Assembly (NCBI RefSeq): GCF_036226745.1
Contig: NZ_CP109013.1
Span: 434,001-498,000 of the forward strand
DNA: 64,000 nt
Direction of reading: 5' to 3'
Origin: Streptomyces sp. NBC_00683
GTDB taxonomy: Bacteria; Actinomycetota; Actinomycetes; Streptomycetales; Streptomycetaceae
Position 1 is the stretch's first letter, and each line of letters starts with the position of its first letter. Below the pieces are notes generated by a model. That model was not told the origin of the DNA and ran no database searches. It saw only the letters and a list, made by a program, of their open reading frames with translations. Positions 48,409-58,112 of this stretch are shown piece after piece. Made by a program: the position numbers and the translations under genes.

Positions 48409-49470
48409 TTAGCGCAGCGGCTCGCCGACCTCGTGCATGTGCTCCAGGGCCTGTCGGTAGGACTCGATGAGGCCGGTCTCCGCGTACGGCATCCCGATCT
48501 CCCGGCAGTGGGCCCTGACCAGCGGCTGCGCCAGGCGCAGGTGGGGGCGGGGCATGCTCGGGAAGAGATGGTGCTCGATCTGGTAGTTCAGGCCGCCGAG
48601 GAACCAGTCGGTGAGGACGGCGCCGCGGACGTTGCGTGAGGTGAGGACCTGGCGCTGCAGGTGGCCCCAGCGGTCGCCGTCCGGGTCAGGCATCTCCATG
48701 CCCTTGTGGTTCGGCGCGAAGGCCATGCCCAGGTGGAGGCCGAAGAGTGCGTGGTGCACGAGGGCAAAGACGACGGCCTTGGCCGGCGACATCGTGGTGA
48801 GCAGCAGCGTCGCGTACAGCGCGAGGTGGCCGGCCAGCAGCAGACCGGAGAGTGCGCGCTCGCGGACGGGCTGGCGCCGCAGGAACTGGAAGCCGTAGAT
48901 CTTGAGGGCGATACCCTCGAGGAGCAGCATCGGGAAGAAGAGCCGCGCCTGGTTACGGGTGAGCCAGCGGGCGAAGCCCTCGCGCTGTGCCGCCTGCTTC
49001 TGCGTCCACACCAGGGCGCCGACCCCGACGTCGGGGTCCTTGTCGATGTGGTTGGGGTTGGCGTGGTGGCGTACGTGCTTGTCGTTCCACCAGGCCTCGT
49101 TCATGCCGAGGAGCAGGTTGGCGTGGATCAGCCCGACGCCGCGGCTCGCCTTGCGGTTCCCGGATATCTGCGCGTGGCCGGCGTCGTGCCCGAAGAAGGC
49201 GGTACGGGTCCACAGGATGGCCAGCGGAAGGGCGAGGAAGAGGGTCCACCAGGTGTCGCCGAGGAACACCATGCCGGTGATGACACCTCCGAGGGCGACC
49301 AGGTTGGCGGCGATGCCCGCCGCGTACCAGCCGGTGCGGCGCTCCAGGAGTCCCTGGCTCTTCACGGCCTTCAGGAGCGGCGCGAAATCACTGCCGGAGG
49401 CCTGGGGAGCTCCCGGGCCCTCCGATCCGTCACGGGTGTGCTGCGCAACGGTGGCTACCGCCTGGGGCAT
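48409..49470 (-). CDS. Membrane fatty acid desaturase
   Basis: A 353-residue protein with four membrane helices and the three histidine boxes of acyl-lipid desaturases: 'FGHDAGHAQ' (HxxxH), 'HVRHHANPNHI' (HxxHH) and 'YQIEHHLFPSM' (QxxHH). It inserts a double bond into membrane-lipid acyl chains using a di-iron centre and a ferredoxin donor, which is probably encoded elsewhere. It would help cold or fluidity adaptation. Confidence 0.92.
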   Translation of the reverse strand: MPQAVATVAQHTRDGSEGPGAPQASGSDFAPLLKAVKSQGLLERRTGWYAAGIAANLVALGGVITGMVFLGDTWWTLFLALPLAILWTRTAFFGHDAGHAQISGNRKASRGVGLIHANLLLGMNEAWWNDKHVRHHANPNHIDKDPDVGVGALVWTQKQAAQREGFARWLTRNQARLFFPMLLLEGIALKIYGFQFLRRQPVRERALSGLLLAGHLALYATLLLTTMSPAKAVVFALVHHALFGLHLGMAFAPNHKGMEMPDPDGDRWGHLQRQVLTSRNVRGAVLTDWFLGGLNYQIEHHLFPSMPRPHLRLAQPLVRAHCREIGMPYAETGLIESYRQALEHMHEVGEPLR

Positions 49471-49623
49471 GACGTCTCCGGTTTCTGGGCATCTACGCTG
49501 ACCTCGTCAAACGTACGGATGGCGGGCCTGCGGCTGCCATGGCGTCACCACCCCGGAAGTACGGGGGCCAGCCCCCTCCCCCCGTGGTGGTGCCGGCTGC
49601 ACCCCAGGCTTCAGAAGGCAGAA

Positions 49624-52600
49624 ATGAGTGAGGTGGATCACTGTGCATTTCTCCCGGAACGGGCCGTGGATGGAGTACCCTCGGCGACCCCGGGCTCACT
49701 AGTCAAATTTGAGGAATCTGACATCGCTGTGCACAGGCTCCCTGCGGCAACAACACATGACGAAATCGTCGAACTGTCCCGCTGCTCCGCAGTCTTCCTC
49801 CCCGCGGATCCGGCCCGTACCGGCCTGATCGCGTTCTGGAACCCGGACGGTAGCACCCCTCCCGGTGGTCCAGGGAGTTCGACGGAGCTGACAGTCGTCG
49901 GAAGCGACGCCCGCCCCTGCACCGTGCAGGCGTTGGCCATGCCGGTGCGCGACGCGCTGCCCGTTCTCACACGGGCGCGCGCGAGCGCGCACGCCTCCGC
50001 GGCGACGGCGTTCTGGGGCGCCGCCGCGATGCTCGCTCTTCAACTCGTCGCGCGCGGACTGCTCCTGCCGGGGCTGAGCCCGGGCGACAACGACGCCTGG
50101 CGCGCGGGCCCGCTGACCGCCGACGACCTGGAACGGATCAGGATCCTGGCGGCTTCCATGCCGCCCACCGCTCACGCGGTTCCGCTCGACGCGGCAGCGG
50201 ATCCGGTCATGCTCGCCGAGCCCGAGCCGCTGCTGCGCTCGTTCCTCGATGCCGTCGCCGACGGGCTGCCACGCACCCCGGCCGCCGAACTCGTCACGGG
50301 CGGGCCCGCGTTCGCGGCCCCGGCCGTGCAGCACCTGCCCGGGCTGCGGCCGTGGGCGGCCGATGTGGCCGCCGGGAACGACGCGGGGGTCCGGCTCTCG
50401 CTGCGTATCGAGGTGCTGGGGCTCGCGGGGGCGACCGACGCGGCGGACGATACGGACGCACGGCCCTCGTTCCGTGCCGTCCTGCAGATCCACAGCGTCC
50501 AGGATCCGTCCCTCGTCGCAGACGCGGCCGATGTATGGGCAGCTCGCTCCCCCGGCGCCTCGTCGTTCGGCCCCCGCGCCCGCATGGACGCCCTGTTGGC
50601 GCTGCGCCGCGCCGCCCGCGCCTGGCCTCCGCTGACACCACTGCTGTCGGCCGCCGTGCCGGACGCGGTCGAGCCGGCCGACGAGGAGATCGCGGAGCTG
50701 CTCGGCCCCGCGGCCCGCGCCCTCGCCGCGACGGGAGTTCAGGTGCACTGGCCCAAGGAGCTCGCCAGGAAGCTCACCGCACGCGCGGTGATCGGCCCCT
50801 CGGACGCCTTCGGCCCGGACGACGAGGAGGGCGGGGCCGCCCGCCCCGCAAGGACCGAATCGGACACGCCCTCGCTCATGTCCGCCGACGCGCTGCTCGC
50901 GTTCGACTGGCGGTTCGCGCTCGGGGACCGGAGGCTGAGCCGCGAGGAGCTCGACCGGCTCGCCGAGGCGGGCAGGCCCCTGGTCAGGCTGCGCGACCAG
51001 TGGGTCCTCATCGACCCGGAGGAGGCCCGGCGCGCCCGGGAGGCGCAGGACCGCAAGGTCACGCCCATCGACGCTCTCGGCGCCGTGCTGACCGGGACCG
51101 CCGACATCGGCGGACGACGCGTGCAGGTTTCGGCGACGGGCTGGTTCGAGGACCTGCGTGCGCGGCTCGCCGACCCGGAGTCGCGGGACCAGCAGACGGT
51201 CGGTCAGCCGGCGGCCCTCGCCGCGAACCTGCGTGACTACCAGCTGCGCGGCCTCAACTGGCTGCACACCATGACGTCGCTCGGCCTCGGTGGTTGTCTC
51301 GCCGACGACATGGGGCTCGGCAAGACCATCACCCTGATCGCTCTGCATCTGCACCGGCAGGGCATCGAGCGCGCCGCAGGACCGACCCTCGTGGTGTGCC
51401 CGACCTCCCTGATGGGCAACTGGCAGAGGGAGATCGAGAAGTTCGCCCCGGGCACGCCGGTGCGCCGCTTCCACGGCCCGGCGCGTTCCCTGGAGGGCCT
51501 GGCGGACGGCGAGTTCGTCCTCACCACGTACGGCACGATGCGCCTCGACGCGGCACGGCTCGCCCAGGCGTCGTGGGGCATGGTCGTCGCCGACGAGGCC
51601 CAGCACGTGAAGAATCCGCACTCGGCAACGGCCAAGCAGCTGCGGACCATCGGTGCGGGAGCACGCGTCGCGCTCACCGGTACCCCTGTCGAGAACAATC
51701 TCTCCGAGTTGTGGGCCATCCTCGACTGGACGACCCCCGGACTGCTGGGCAGGCTCGGTACGTTCCGTACCCGGTACGCAGGCGTGGTCGAGGGCGGCAA
51801 CGACCCTGCCGCCGGCGAGCGGCTGGCCGCGCTGGTGCGTCCGTTCCTCCTGCGGCGCCGCAAGTCCGACCCGGGGATCGCCCCGGAACTGCCGCCGAAG
51901 ACGGAGACCGACCGCGCGGTGTCACTGACGGCGGAACAGACCGGTCTGTACGAGGCGGTGGTGCGGGAGACCCTCGCCGAGATCTCCGGCGCCGACGGCT
52001 TCGCGCGCCGCGGACTCGTCGTGAAACTCCTGACGGCGCTCAAGCAGATCTGCAACCACCCGGCGCAGTACCTCAAGGAGGAGAAACCCCGGATCGCGGA
52101 CCGATCGGGCAAGGTGGAGCTGCTGGACGAGCTGCTCGACACGATTCTGTCCGAGGGGGCGAGCGTGCTGGTGTTCACCCAGTACGTGCAGATGGCGCGG
52201 CTGCTCGAACAGCATCTGGCCGCCCGCGGGGTCCCCACCCAGTTCCTGCACGGTGGCACGCCCGTCGCCGCGCGGGAGGCGATGGTGAACCGGTTCCAGG
52301 CGGGCGATGCCCCGGTGTTCCTGCTGTCGCTCAAGGCGGCGGGTACGGGGCTCAACCTCACCCGGGCCGGGCACGTGGTGCACTTCGACCGCTGGTGGAA
52401 TCCGGCCGTGGAGGCGCAGGCCACCGACCGTGCGTACCGGATCGGGCAGACCCAGCCGGTGCAGGTGCACCGGCTGATCGCCGAGGGAACCATCGAGGAC
52501 CGGATCGCCGACATGCTGGTCCGCAAGCAGAAGCTGGCGGATGCCGTCCTCGGCGGGGGCGAGGCGGCGCTGACGGAACTGACCGATGCCGAACTGGCCG

Positions 52601-52632
52601 ACCTGGTCGAGCTCCGAGGGGGCGCACGATGA
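49624..52632 (+). CDS. SNF2/RapA-family DEAD-like helicase
   Basis: 1002 residues. The N-terminal ~500 residues are the SNF2-associated region seen in bacterial enzymes of this kind. The ATPase has motif I 'LADDMGLGKTITLIALHL' (about 560), motif II 'VVADEAQHVKN', motif III 'ALTGTPVENNLSELWAIL' and motifs V-VI 'AAGTGLNLTRAGHVVHFDRW' and 'QATDRAYRIGQT'. It should translocate on double-stranded DNA and remodel protein-DNA complexes. The last four bases overlap the SWIM gene (ATGA). The GAAGG site before ATG 49624 is the basis for the start. Confidence 0.93.
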   Translation: MSEVDHCAFLPERAVDGVPSATPGSLVKFEESDIAVHRLPAATTHDEIVELSRCSAVFLPADPARTGLIAFWNPDGSTPPGGPGSSTELTVVGSDARPCTVQALAMPVRDALPVLTRARASAHASAATAFWGAAAMLALQLVARGLLLPGLSPGDNDAWRAGPLTADDLERIRILAASMPPTAHAVPLDAAADPVMLAEPEPLLRSFLDAVADGLPRTPAAELVTGGPAFAAPAVQHLPGLRPWAADVAAGNDAGVRLSLRIEVLGLAGATDAADDTDARPSFRAVLQIHSVQDPSLVADAADVWAARSPGASSFGPRARMDALLALRRAARAWPPLTPLLSAAVPDAVEPADEEIAELLGPAARALAATGVQVHWPKELARKLTARAVIGPSDAFGPDDEEGGAARPARTESDTPSLMSADALLAFDWRFALGDRRLSREELDRLAEAGRPLVRLRDQWVLIDPEEARRAREAQDRKVTPIDALGAVLTGTADIGGRRVQVSATGWFEDLRARLADPESRDQQTVGQPAALAANLRDYQLRGLNWLHTMTSLGLGGCLADDMGLGKTITLIALHLHRQGIERAAGPTLVVCPTSLMGNWQREIEKFAPGTPVRRFHGPARSLEGLADGEFVLTTYGTMRLDAARLAQASWGMVVADEAQHVKNPHSATAKQLRTIGAGARVALTGTPVENNLSELWAILDWTTPGLLGRLGTFRTRYAGVVEGGNDPAAGERLAALVRPFLLRRRKSDPGIAPELPPKTETDRAVSLTAEQTGLYEAVVRETLAEISGADGFARRGLVVKLLTALKQICNHPAQYLKEEKPRIADRSGKVELLDELLDTILSEGASVLVFTQYVQMARLLEQHLAARGVPTQFLHGGTPVAAREAMVNRFQAGDAPVFLLSLKAAGTGLNLTRAGHVVHFDRWWNPAVEAQATDRAYRIGQTQPVQVHRLIAEGTIEDRIADMLVRKQKLADAVLGGGEAALTELTDAELADLVELRGGAR

Positions 52633-53924
52633 AGGACACCTACGGACCGGAGCGTACGTTCGCGGCCCTTCCGGCCGCACACGGCAGGGGATTCGCGTCG
52701 TCCTGGTGGGGACAGGCGTGGCTGAAGGCACTGGAGGACACGGCGCTGGACGGTCAACAGCTCAAGAAGGGCCGCAGACTGGCCCGCGAGGGCAGGGTCG
52801 GCGCGGTGTCCGTCCGGCCGGGCCGGATCACCGCGGTCGTGCAGGACCGCGACTCGACCGCGTACCGGAGTGATGTGCTCCTCCAGCAGCTGAGCGAGGC
52901 GGATTGGGACCGCTTCCTGGACATGGCGTCGGAGCGATCCGGGCACATCGCCGCGCTGCTGGACCGTGAGATGCCCCCTCATCTGGTGGAGGACGCGGCG
53001 GCAGCCGGGGTCGAGCTGCTGCCGGGGATCGGCGACCTGGAGCCCGAGTGCAGTTGCGAGGCGTGGGACCACTGTCCGCACACGGGAGCGCTGTGCTACC
53101 AGGTGGCGCGGCTCCTGGACCAGGACCCGTTCGTACTGCTGCTGCTGCGGGGACGTGGCGAACGGCGGCTGCTCGACGAGCTCCAGGTGCGCAGCGCCGC
53201 GCGTGCGGTCCGTGAGGCGGACGGTACGGACCCGGAGCCGGACGCCCTGACGGGTCAGGGTCTCCCGCGCGGAGTCCGGGCCGACGAGGCGTTCGCCGCG
53301 CGGGACATCCTGCCGCCCCTGCCCCCTCCCCCGCCGCTGCCCGCGGAACCGGGTCTGCCGCCGTCGCTGGACTCGGAGACGGATCCGGTGGCGGGCGTCG
53401 ATCCCTCCTCTCTGGAGGTACTGGCGGCAGACAGCGCCGTACGGGCCTTCGCGATGCTGGCGGATGCCCTCGCCGAGGGTCACGAACGTCAGCCCGTGGC
53501 AAGCGGGCTGACGCCGGAACAGGACGCGGTGCGGCTGGCTGCCGCTACCCGGCCGGACGGGCAGGTGTCCGCCCGCCTCGCCTCGGCCTCGGGACGGCAG
53601 CGGGCGGACCTCGACGCCGCTGTGCGCGCATGGCGGTACGGCGGGACGGCGGCCCTGGCGGTGTTCGACGAGGAGTGGCTGCCGGGCCCGGAGGAGCTCG
53701 CGCGGGCCCGTGCGCAGCTGGCCGCCGCGTGGGAGGAGGGCGAGGGCCCGCAGCTGCGCGCCGCGAACAACCGCTGGACCGCGACGGGTTCCGGTGCGCA
53801 GTTGCGGTACGGGCGTGACGGGCGCTGGTGGCCGTACCGCAAGGAGCGGGGCCGGTGGCTTCCGGCCGGGCCGGCGGACGACGATCCGGCGGGCGCGCTG
53901 GCCGGGGCCCTGTCCGACGTCTGA
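52629..53924 (+). CDS. SWIM zinc-finger protein paired with the SNF2 helicase
   Basis: 431 residues. 'RGFASSWWGQAWLKALEDTA' and 'GRRLAREGRVGAVSVRPGRI' form the conserved N-terminal region. The SWIM zinc finger is 'CSCEAWDHCPHTGALCY' (CxC...CxH) at about 140. The middle has a Pro-rich linker. The C-terminal ~150 residues are helical, ending in 'WTATGSGAQLRYGRDGRWW'. Start and helicase stop overlap (ATGA), so both are made together. SWIM domains bind DNA or proteins; the pair is conserved in many bacteria and poorly characterised. Confidence 0.9.
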   Translation: MKDTYGPERTFAALPAAHGRGFASSWWGQAWLKALEDTALDGQQLKKGRRLAREGRVGAVSVRPGRITAVVQDRDSTAYRSDVLLQQLSEADWDRFLDMASERSGHIAALLDREMPPHLVEDAAAAGVELLPGIGDLEPECSCEAWDHCPHTGALCYQVARLLDQDPFVLLLLRGRGERRLLDELQVRSAARAVREADGTDPEPDALTGQGLPRGVRADEAFAARDILPPLPPPPPLPAEPGLPPSLDSETDPVAGVDPSSLEVLAADSAVRAFAMLADALAEGHERQPVASGLTPEQDAVRLAAATRPDGQVSARLASASGRQRADLDAAVRAWRYGGTAALAVFDEEWLPGPEELARARAQLAAAWEEGEGPQLRAANNRWTATGSGAQLRYGRDGRWWPYRKERGRWLPAGPADDDPAGALAGALSDV

Positions 53925-53951
53925 GCGGCTGTCCCGTTCCTCACCTGCTGT

Positions 53952-53992
53952 CCCCACGTTCAACTCGATGTCACCAGACGTTGAGCGTGGGG
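53952..53992 (+). terminator. Terminator hairpin after the SNF2-SWIM pair
   Basis: CCCCACGTTCAAC (53952-53964) pairs with GTTGAGCGTGGGG (53980-53992) with one U-G wobble and a 15-base loop. It is 28 bases past the stop at 53924. Confidence 0.7.
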
Positions 53993-54038
53993 GCAGAGCC
54001 TGACGACCGACCGAGCGTCAGTGCCACCAGGAGGCCCC

Positions 54039-55397
54039 ATGTCCGCGCGCGTTGTCCGTCGATCCCTTGCAGTCGGGCTGCCGCTCGCCCTGCTCTCCAC
54101 GGTCTGTGTCGCGGCGACCGCGGCCGGTTCGCAGGACGGCCACGGATCCGGCGGCCGCCCCGAGCGCACGGCGCGGGTCACCGGCAGTGCGGTGCTCGGC
54201 GATGTACCGCTGGCCGCGTTCAGCAACGGCCTGCTGCCGGGAACGGTCTCCGACGACCGGGACGTGATGCTGGGCGGCATCGGCAGCGACCTCTTCCCGA
54301 CGGGCCGCAGGGGCGAGTTCTGGACGGTGACGGACCGCGGTCCGAACGGTCAGATCAAGGTGGACGGCAAGAAGCGGCGCACCTTCCCCGTGCCGGGCTT
54401 CGACCCCGCGATCGTCAGGATCCGCGTCGACGGCCGGCGGGTCGAGGTGGTGGACTCCCTGCCGCTGACGACGCGTTCCGGCCAGGCGGTGACGGGGCTG
54501 GCGAACCAGGCGAGCCGCGACGAGGCCCCGTACACCTTCGACGCGCAGACACCTCTCGCGTACAACCCGAACGGGCTGGACACCGAGGGCATCGTCCGTG
54601 CGCCGGACGGTTCGTTCTGGCTGGTCGACGAGTACGGTCCGTCGCTCGTCCATGTCTCCTCGCGCGGCCGTGTCCTGACGCGTTACGTACCGCAGGGCCT
54701 GCAGCTCGAGGGCGCGGACTACCGCGTCGTCGAGGCGCTGCCCGGCGTGCTGCTGCACCGCAAGATCAACCGCGGTTTCGAGGGCCTGGCGCTGCTGCCC
54801 GGCGGGGACCTGGTGCTCGCGGTGCAGAGCCCGCTCTCGCTTCCGGACGAGGACGCGGGCGAGTCTTCCCGCAACGTGCGGTTCCTTCGCTTCTCGACGA
54901 AGAAGCAGAAGGTGACGGCGGAGTACGCCTACCGCTTCGACCCGGTCGAGGTAGTCGACCCGGGCGAGGACGACACGTCCGAACTGAAGATCTCCTCGGT
55001 CGTCGCGATCGGCCGCGACAGCCTGCTGGTGGAGGAGCGCACCGACAGGTCGGCCCGGCTCCACAGGGTGACGCTGCCCGGCGGTAGCGGCATCCTGGGC
55101 TCGGTGTGGGACGACCCGGCAACCTCGCCCGCGTACGAGGAGCTCGACGATCCCTCCGCATCCGGGGTGCGGGTGCTGCGCAAGACCTTGGTCGTCGACC
55201 TCGGCACGGTCGCGGGCGTGCCCGGCAAGATCGAGGGGGTGGCGGTCACGGGCCGCGACACCCTTGCGCTCATCAACGACAACGACTTCGGGATGACGGA
55301 CGGCGCGGAGGCCTTCGACGCGAACGGCCGTCTGGTGGACAGCGGCATCGAGACCTCGGTGACCCTGCTCAAGCTGCCCCGACCGCTGACCGGTTGA
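54039..55397 (+). CDS. Secreted phytase-like esterase (esterase-like activity of phytase)
   Basis: A 452-residue protein; ATG 54039 has AGGAGG five bases upstream. A signal peptide covers 1-30 ('SLAVGLPLALLSTVCVAATA'). The mature part has features of the phytase-like family PF13449: 'GIGSDLFPTGRRGEFWTVTD', 'NPNGLDTEGIVRAPDGSFWL', 'DEYGPSLVHVSSRG' and 'FEGLALLPGGDLVLAVQSPL'. This fold is a beta-propeller. It probably hydrolyses phosphate esters outside the cell; the natural substrate is unknown. Confidence 0.85.
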   Translation: MSARVVRRSLAVGLPLALLSTVCVAATAAGSQDGHGSGGRPERTARVTGSAVLGDVPLAAFSNGLLPGTVSDDRDVMLGGIGSDLFPTGRRGEFWTVTDRGPNGQIKVDGKKRRTFPVPGFDPAIVRIRVDGRRVEVVDSLPLTTRSGQAVTGLANQASRDEAPYTFDAQTPLAYNPNGLDTEGIVRAPDGSFWLVDEYGPSLVHVSSRGRVLTRYVPQGLQLEGADYRVVEALPGVLLHRKINRGFEGLALLPGGDLVLAVQSPLSLPDEDAGESSRNVRFLRFSTKKQKVTAEYAYRFDPVEVVDPGEDDTSELKISSVVAIGRDSLLVEERTDRSARLHRVTLPGGSGILGSVWDDPATSPAYEELDDPSASGVRVLRKTLVVDLGTVAGVPGKIEGVAVTGRDTLALINDNDFGMTDGAEAFDANGRLVDSGIETSVTLLKLPRPLTG

Positions 55398-55415
55398 TCC
55401 CGCACGACACACCGT

Positions 55416-55457
55416 CACCGGGCGCAGCCGTCGGTTCGACGACGGCTGCGCCCGGTG
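55416..55457 (+). terminator. Terminator hairpin after the phytase-like gene
   Basis: CACCGGGCGCAGCCGTCG (55416-55433) pairs with the complement at 55440-55457 around GTTCGA, an 18-bp stem 19 bases past the stop. Confidence 0.85.
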
Positions 55458-55609
55458 CCTTTGCACGCGCGTGGGCACGTCCGCTCCTCCACGGGAAGTC
55501 GCCCTCTTCCTTCGTCCGTATCGCAGCCCTACGGTGAGACGGCCGGTTACTCTGCCGTACATCGGACGGCCCGTCACGGACTACGGACGTCTCCCGAACA
55601 GGAGTGTCG

Positions 55610-56191
55610 ATGCGCCGCAGAAGGATTCTCCAGAGTGCAGCCGTCACAGCAGCCGCGGCCCTCTTACCGGCATCGGTCCGAGCAGCCGCCGTCCCCACCG
55701 GCGACACGGACTATCCCTCGGCCCACTGGGCTCCGGCTTCCCCTTCCAACTACACGGTGTCGAGCCGGCCTTCGGCGTATCCCGTCGACTTCGTCGTCAT
55801 CCATGTCGCCCAGGAGACCTTCGCCGACACCATCGGCATCTTCCAGAATCCGGCCAAGAAGGTGTCGGCCCACTACGTGGTGCGCTCGGGGGACGGATAC
55901 GTGGCCCAGTGCGTACGCGAGAAGGACATCGCCTGGCACGCGGGGAACTGGGACCACAACACCCGCAGCATCGGCATCGAGCACGAGGGCTGGGTGGATC
56001 AGCCTGCGTACTTCACGCACGCCATGTACGAGCAGTCGGCCAGGCTGACCGCGAACATCTGCGACCGCTACGGGCTTACCAAGGACCGTGCGCACATCAT
56101 CGGTCACCACGAGGTTCCGGGCAGCGACCACACCGACCCCGGGGTCAACTGGGACTGGGTGCGCTACATACGGCTCGTCAACCTGCTGTGA
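55610..56191 (+). CDS. Secreted N-acetylmuramoyl-L-alanine amidase with TTA codon
   Basis: A 193-residue protein; AGGAG lies five bases before ATG 55610. The basic start 'MRRRRILQSAAVTAAAALLP' is a signal peptide, possibly Tat. The Amidase_2 zinc site is visible as 'FVVIHVAQETFADTIGIFQ' (first His), 'HVTEPAF'-type strand 'SAHYVVRSGDGYVAQCVREK', and 'IIGHHEVPGSDHTDPGVNWD' (remaining ligands). It would cut the lactyl-peptide bond of peptidoglycan. Codon 19 (55664-55666) is TTA, which places it under bldA control and so ties it to aerial growth or late growth. Confidence 0.9.
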   Translation: MRRRRILQSAAVTAAAALLPASVRAAAVPTGDTDYPSAHWAPASPSNYTVSSRPSAYPVDFVVIHVAQETFADTIGIFQNPAKKVSAHYVVRSGDGYVAQCVREKDIAWHAGNWDHNTRSIGIEHEGWVDQPAYFTHAMYEQSARLTANICDRYGLTKDRAHIIGHHEVPGSDHTDPGVNWDWVRYIRLVNLL

Positions 56192-56219
56192 CCCCACCGG
56201 GTCCGCCGGCGGGGTCACA
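56187..56219. terminator. Bidirectional terminator overlapping the amidase stop
   Basis: TGTGACCCC (56187-56195) pairs with GGGGTCACA (56211-56219), and CCGG/CCGG extends the stem inside. It separates convergent genes (stops at 56191 and 56236). Confidence 0.85.
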
Positions 56220-56235
56220 CCTGCTCGGTCGCGCC

Positions 56236-57897
56236 TCAGCCACCCGGGTCGCGGTCCGCGTCTCCGCCCCGATTCCGTACCGGCGCGGGAGCGCCCGCGG
56301 CAGTGTCAGTGTCCGGCCGGTCCTCCCCGGGTGCCTCCTCACCAGTCACTTCGCCACCCGGCATCATCGCTCCGCCGCGCAGGCGTTCCAGGTCGGAGGC
56401 GCGTACCTGAATGACGAACAGGGCGATCAGTGCGGCGACGACGGCCATGATCGCGGCGACGACGAACGCGCTGGAGACTCCTGAAGCCAGCACCTCGTTG
56501 CCCCAAGGGGCGGGGAGTTCTCCCGTCCTGCGGAACTCCAGTTGCTGGGCGGGAGTCGACTCGGCCAGGAAGCTCGGCACCTGGTCGGTGGCCTCGTTGC
56601 GGCTGGCCGTACCGAAGACCGTGACCAGAATGGACAGCCCCAGGGAACCGCCCACCTGCTGGGTGGCGTTGAGGACGCCGGACGCTGCTCCGGCCTCTCG
56701 CGGTGCCACTCCGGAGACGGCCATCAGCGTCAGCGACACGAACTGCATGCCCATGCCGAAGCCGAAGACCAGCATCGGACCCAGGATGCTCCCCAGGTAG
56801 CTGCTGTGGATGTCGGTGAACGTGAGCCAGCCGAGTCCCAGAGCCGCCAGGATCGCACCCACCACCATGAAGGGCTTCGGCCCCCACCTGGGCAGCAGTT
56901 GCGAAGCGATCCCCGCGCTGATGGCGATGACCACGCTGATGGGGAGGAAGGCGAGGCCCGCCTGCAGCGGACTGAAGTCCAGGATGTTCTGCACGAAGAG
57001 GGTCAGGAAGAAGAACATGCCGAACATCGCCGCCGCCAGGCTCAGCATCATTCCGTAGGTGCCGGCGCGATTGCGGTCGCGGAACATCTTCAAGGGGGTG
57101 ATGGGCTGCTTCGACCGGCTCTCGACGGCAAGGAACAGACCCAGGAACACCAGAGCCGCGAGGAACGAACCGATGGTCAGGCTGTCGCTCCAGCCGTCCT
57201 CCGAGGCGCGGATGAAGCCGTAGACGAGGAGCACCATTCCGATGGTGGAAGTGAGCGCACCGAGGACGTCGAAGTGACCCGGGTGGCGTTCGGACTCCCG
57301 GATGTAGCGGGGCGTCGCAAGGGCGATCAGCAGGCCGATGGGCACATTGACGAAGAAGACCCATCGCCAGTCGAGCCACTCGACCAGGATTCCGCCCGCC
57401 AGCAGCCCGATCGCGCTGCCGCCCGCGGAGACTGCGGCGAACACACCGAACGCCCTGTTCCGCTCGGGTCCTTCACGGAAGGTCGTGGTGATGAGCGAGA
57501 GCGCGGTCGGGGAGGCGATCGCACCGCCGACGCCCTGCAGCGCACGGGCTGCGAGCAACTGCCAGGAATCCTGGGAGAGTCCACCCAGCAGCGAGGCGAA
57601 CACGAAGAGGAGGACGCCGAAGATGAAGACTCTCCGGCGCCCGAGGATGTCGCCCAGCCGACCGCCGAGCAGGAGCAGTCCGCCGAAGGTCAGCGTGTAG
57701 GCGTTGATGACCCAGGACAGGCTCTCGGTCGAGAAGCCCAGCGAGGTCTGGATGTGGGGAAGTGCGATGTTGACGATGGTGATGTCCAGAACCACCATCA
57801 GCTGGCACGAAGCGATGACGAACAGTGCCATCCCCTTGCCGCGGCCCCGCGTCGGGGATTCGGCAAGTGTCGAGGTATTCGCCGGTGATTCCGTCAT
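56236..57897 (-). CDS. DHA2-family MFS multidrug exporter
   Basis: 553 residues with fourteen membrane segments: 'VVLDITIVNIALPHIQTSLG', 'GGRLGDILGRRRVFIFG' and 'FAAVSAGGSAIGLLAGGILV' are the DHA2 signatures. The C-terminal ~50 residues are charged and Pro-rich. It probably exports antibiotics or other small amphiphiles. A palindromic operator lies 46 bp upstream of the ATG, so its expression is likely repressed by a TetR-type protein not encoded next to it. Confidence 0.9.
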   Translation of the reverse strand: MTESPANTSTLAESPTRGRGKGMALFVIASCQLMVVLDITIVNIALPHIQTSLGFSTESLSWVINAYTLTFGGLLLLGGRLGDILGRRRVFIFGVLLFVFASLLGGLSQDSWQLLAARALQGVGGAIASPTALSLITTTFREGPERNRAFGVFAAVSAGGSAIGLLAGGILVEWLDWRWVFFVNVPIGLLIALATPRYIRESERHPGHFDVLGALTSTIGMVLLVYGFIRASEDGWSDSLTIGSFLAALVFLGLFLAVESRSKQPITPLKMFRDRNRAGTYGMMLSLAAAMFGMFFFLTLFVQNILDFSPLQAGLAFLPISVVIAISAGIASQLLPRWGPKPFMVVGAILAALGLGWLTFTDIHSSYLGSILGPMLVFGFGMGMQFVSLTLMAVSGVAPREAGAASGVLNATQQVGGSLGLSILVTVFGTASRNEATDQVPSFLAESTPAQQLEFRRTGELPAPWGNEVLASGVSSAFVVAAIMAVVAALIALFVIQVRASDLERLRGGAMMPGGEVTGEEAPGEDRPDTDTAAGAPAPVRNRGGDADRDPGG

Positions 57898-57942
57898 AGC
57901 ATTTCTGCATTTCGAGCGGTAACGGGCCCCGTTCGGGCCATT

Positions 57943-57962
57943 GGTGAACGGAAACGTTCACC
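57943..57962 (-). promoter_or_regulatory. Palindromic operator upstream of the MFS gene
   Basis: GGTGAACG-GAAA-CGTTCACC is a perfect 8-bp inverted repeat of the TetR-operator kind. The sites flank the expected promoter region of the exporter gene. Confidence 0.65.
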
Positions 57963-58036
57963 CATCGACCGTAGGCCGAACGGGCGTTCCTCGCCAATCG
58001 AACCCGTTCCCCCCTCGCAGCGGCGGGCGGGCGGCG

Positions 58037-58068
58037 GCGCGGATCCCGCCGTACAGCGGGATCCGCGC
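58037..58068 (-). terminator. Terminator of the LPMO gene
   Basis: GCGCGGATCCCGC (58037-58049) pairs with GCGGGATCCGCGC (58056-58068) around CGTACA. It lies 45 bases past the LPMO stop on the minus strand and insulates the MFS gene. Confidence 0.75.
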
Positions 58069-58112
58069 GCGTGGTCCCACCGGACAGGGGGATCCGGCGG
58101 ACCAGTTGGGCG

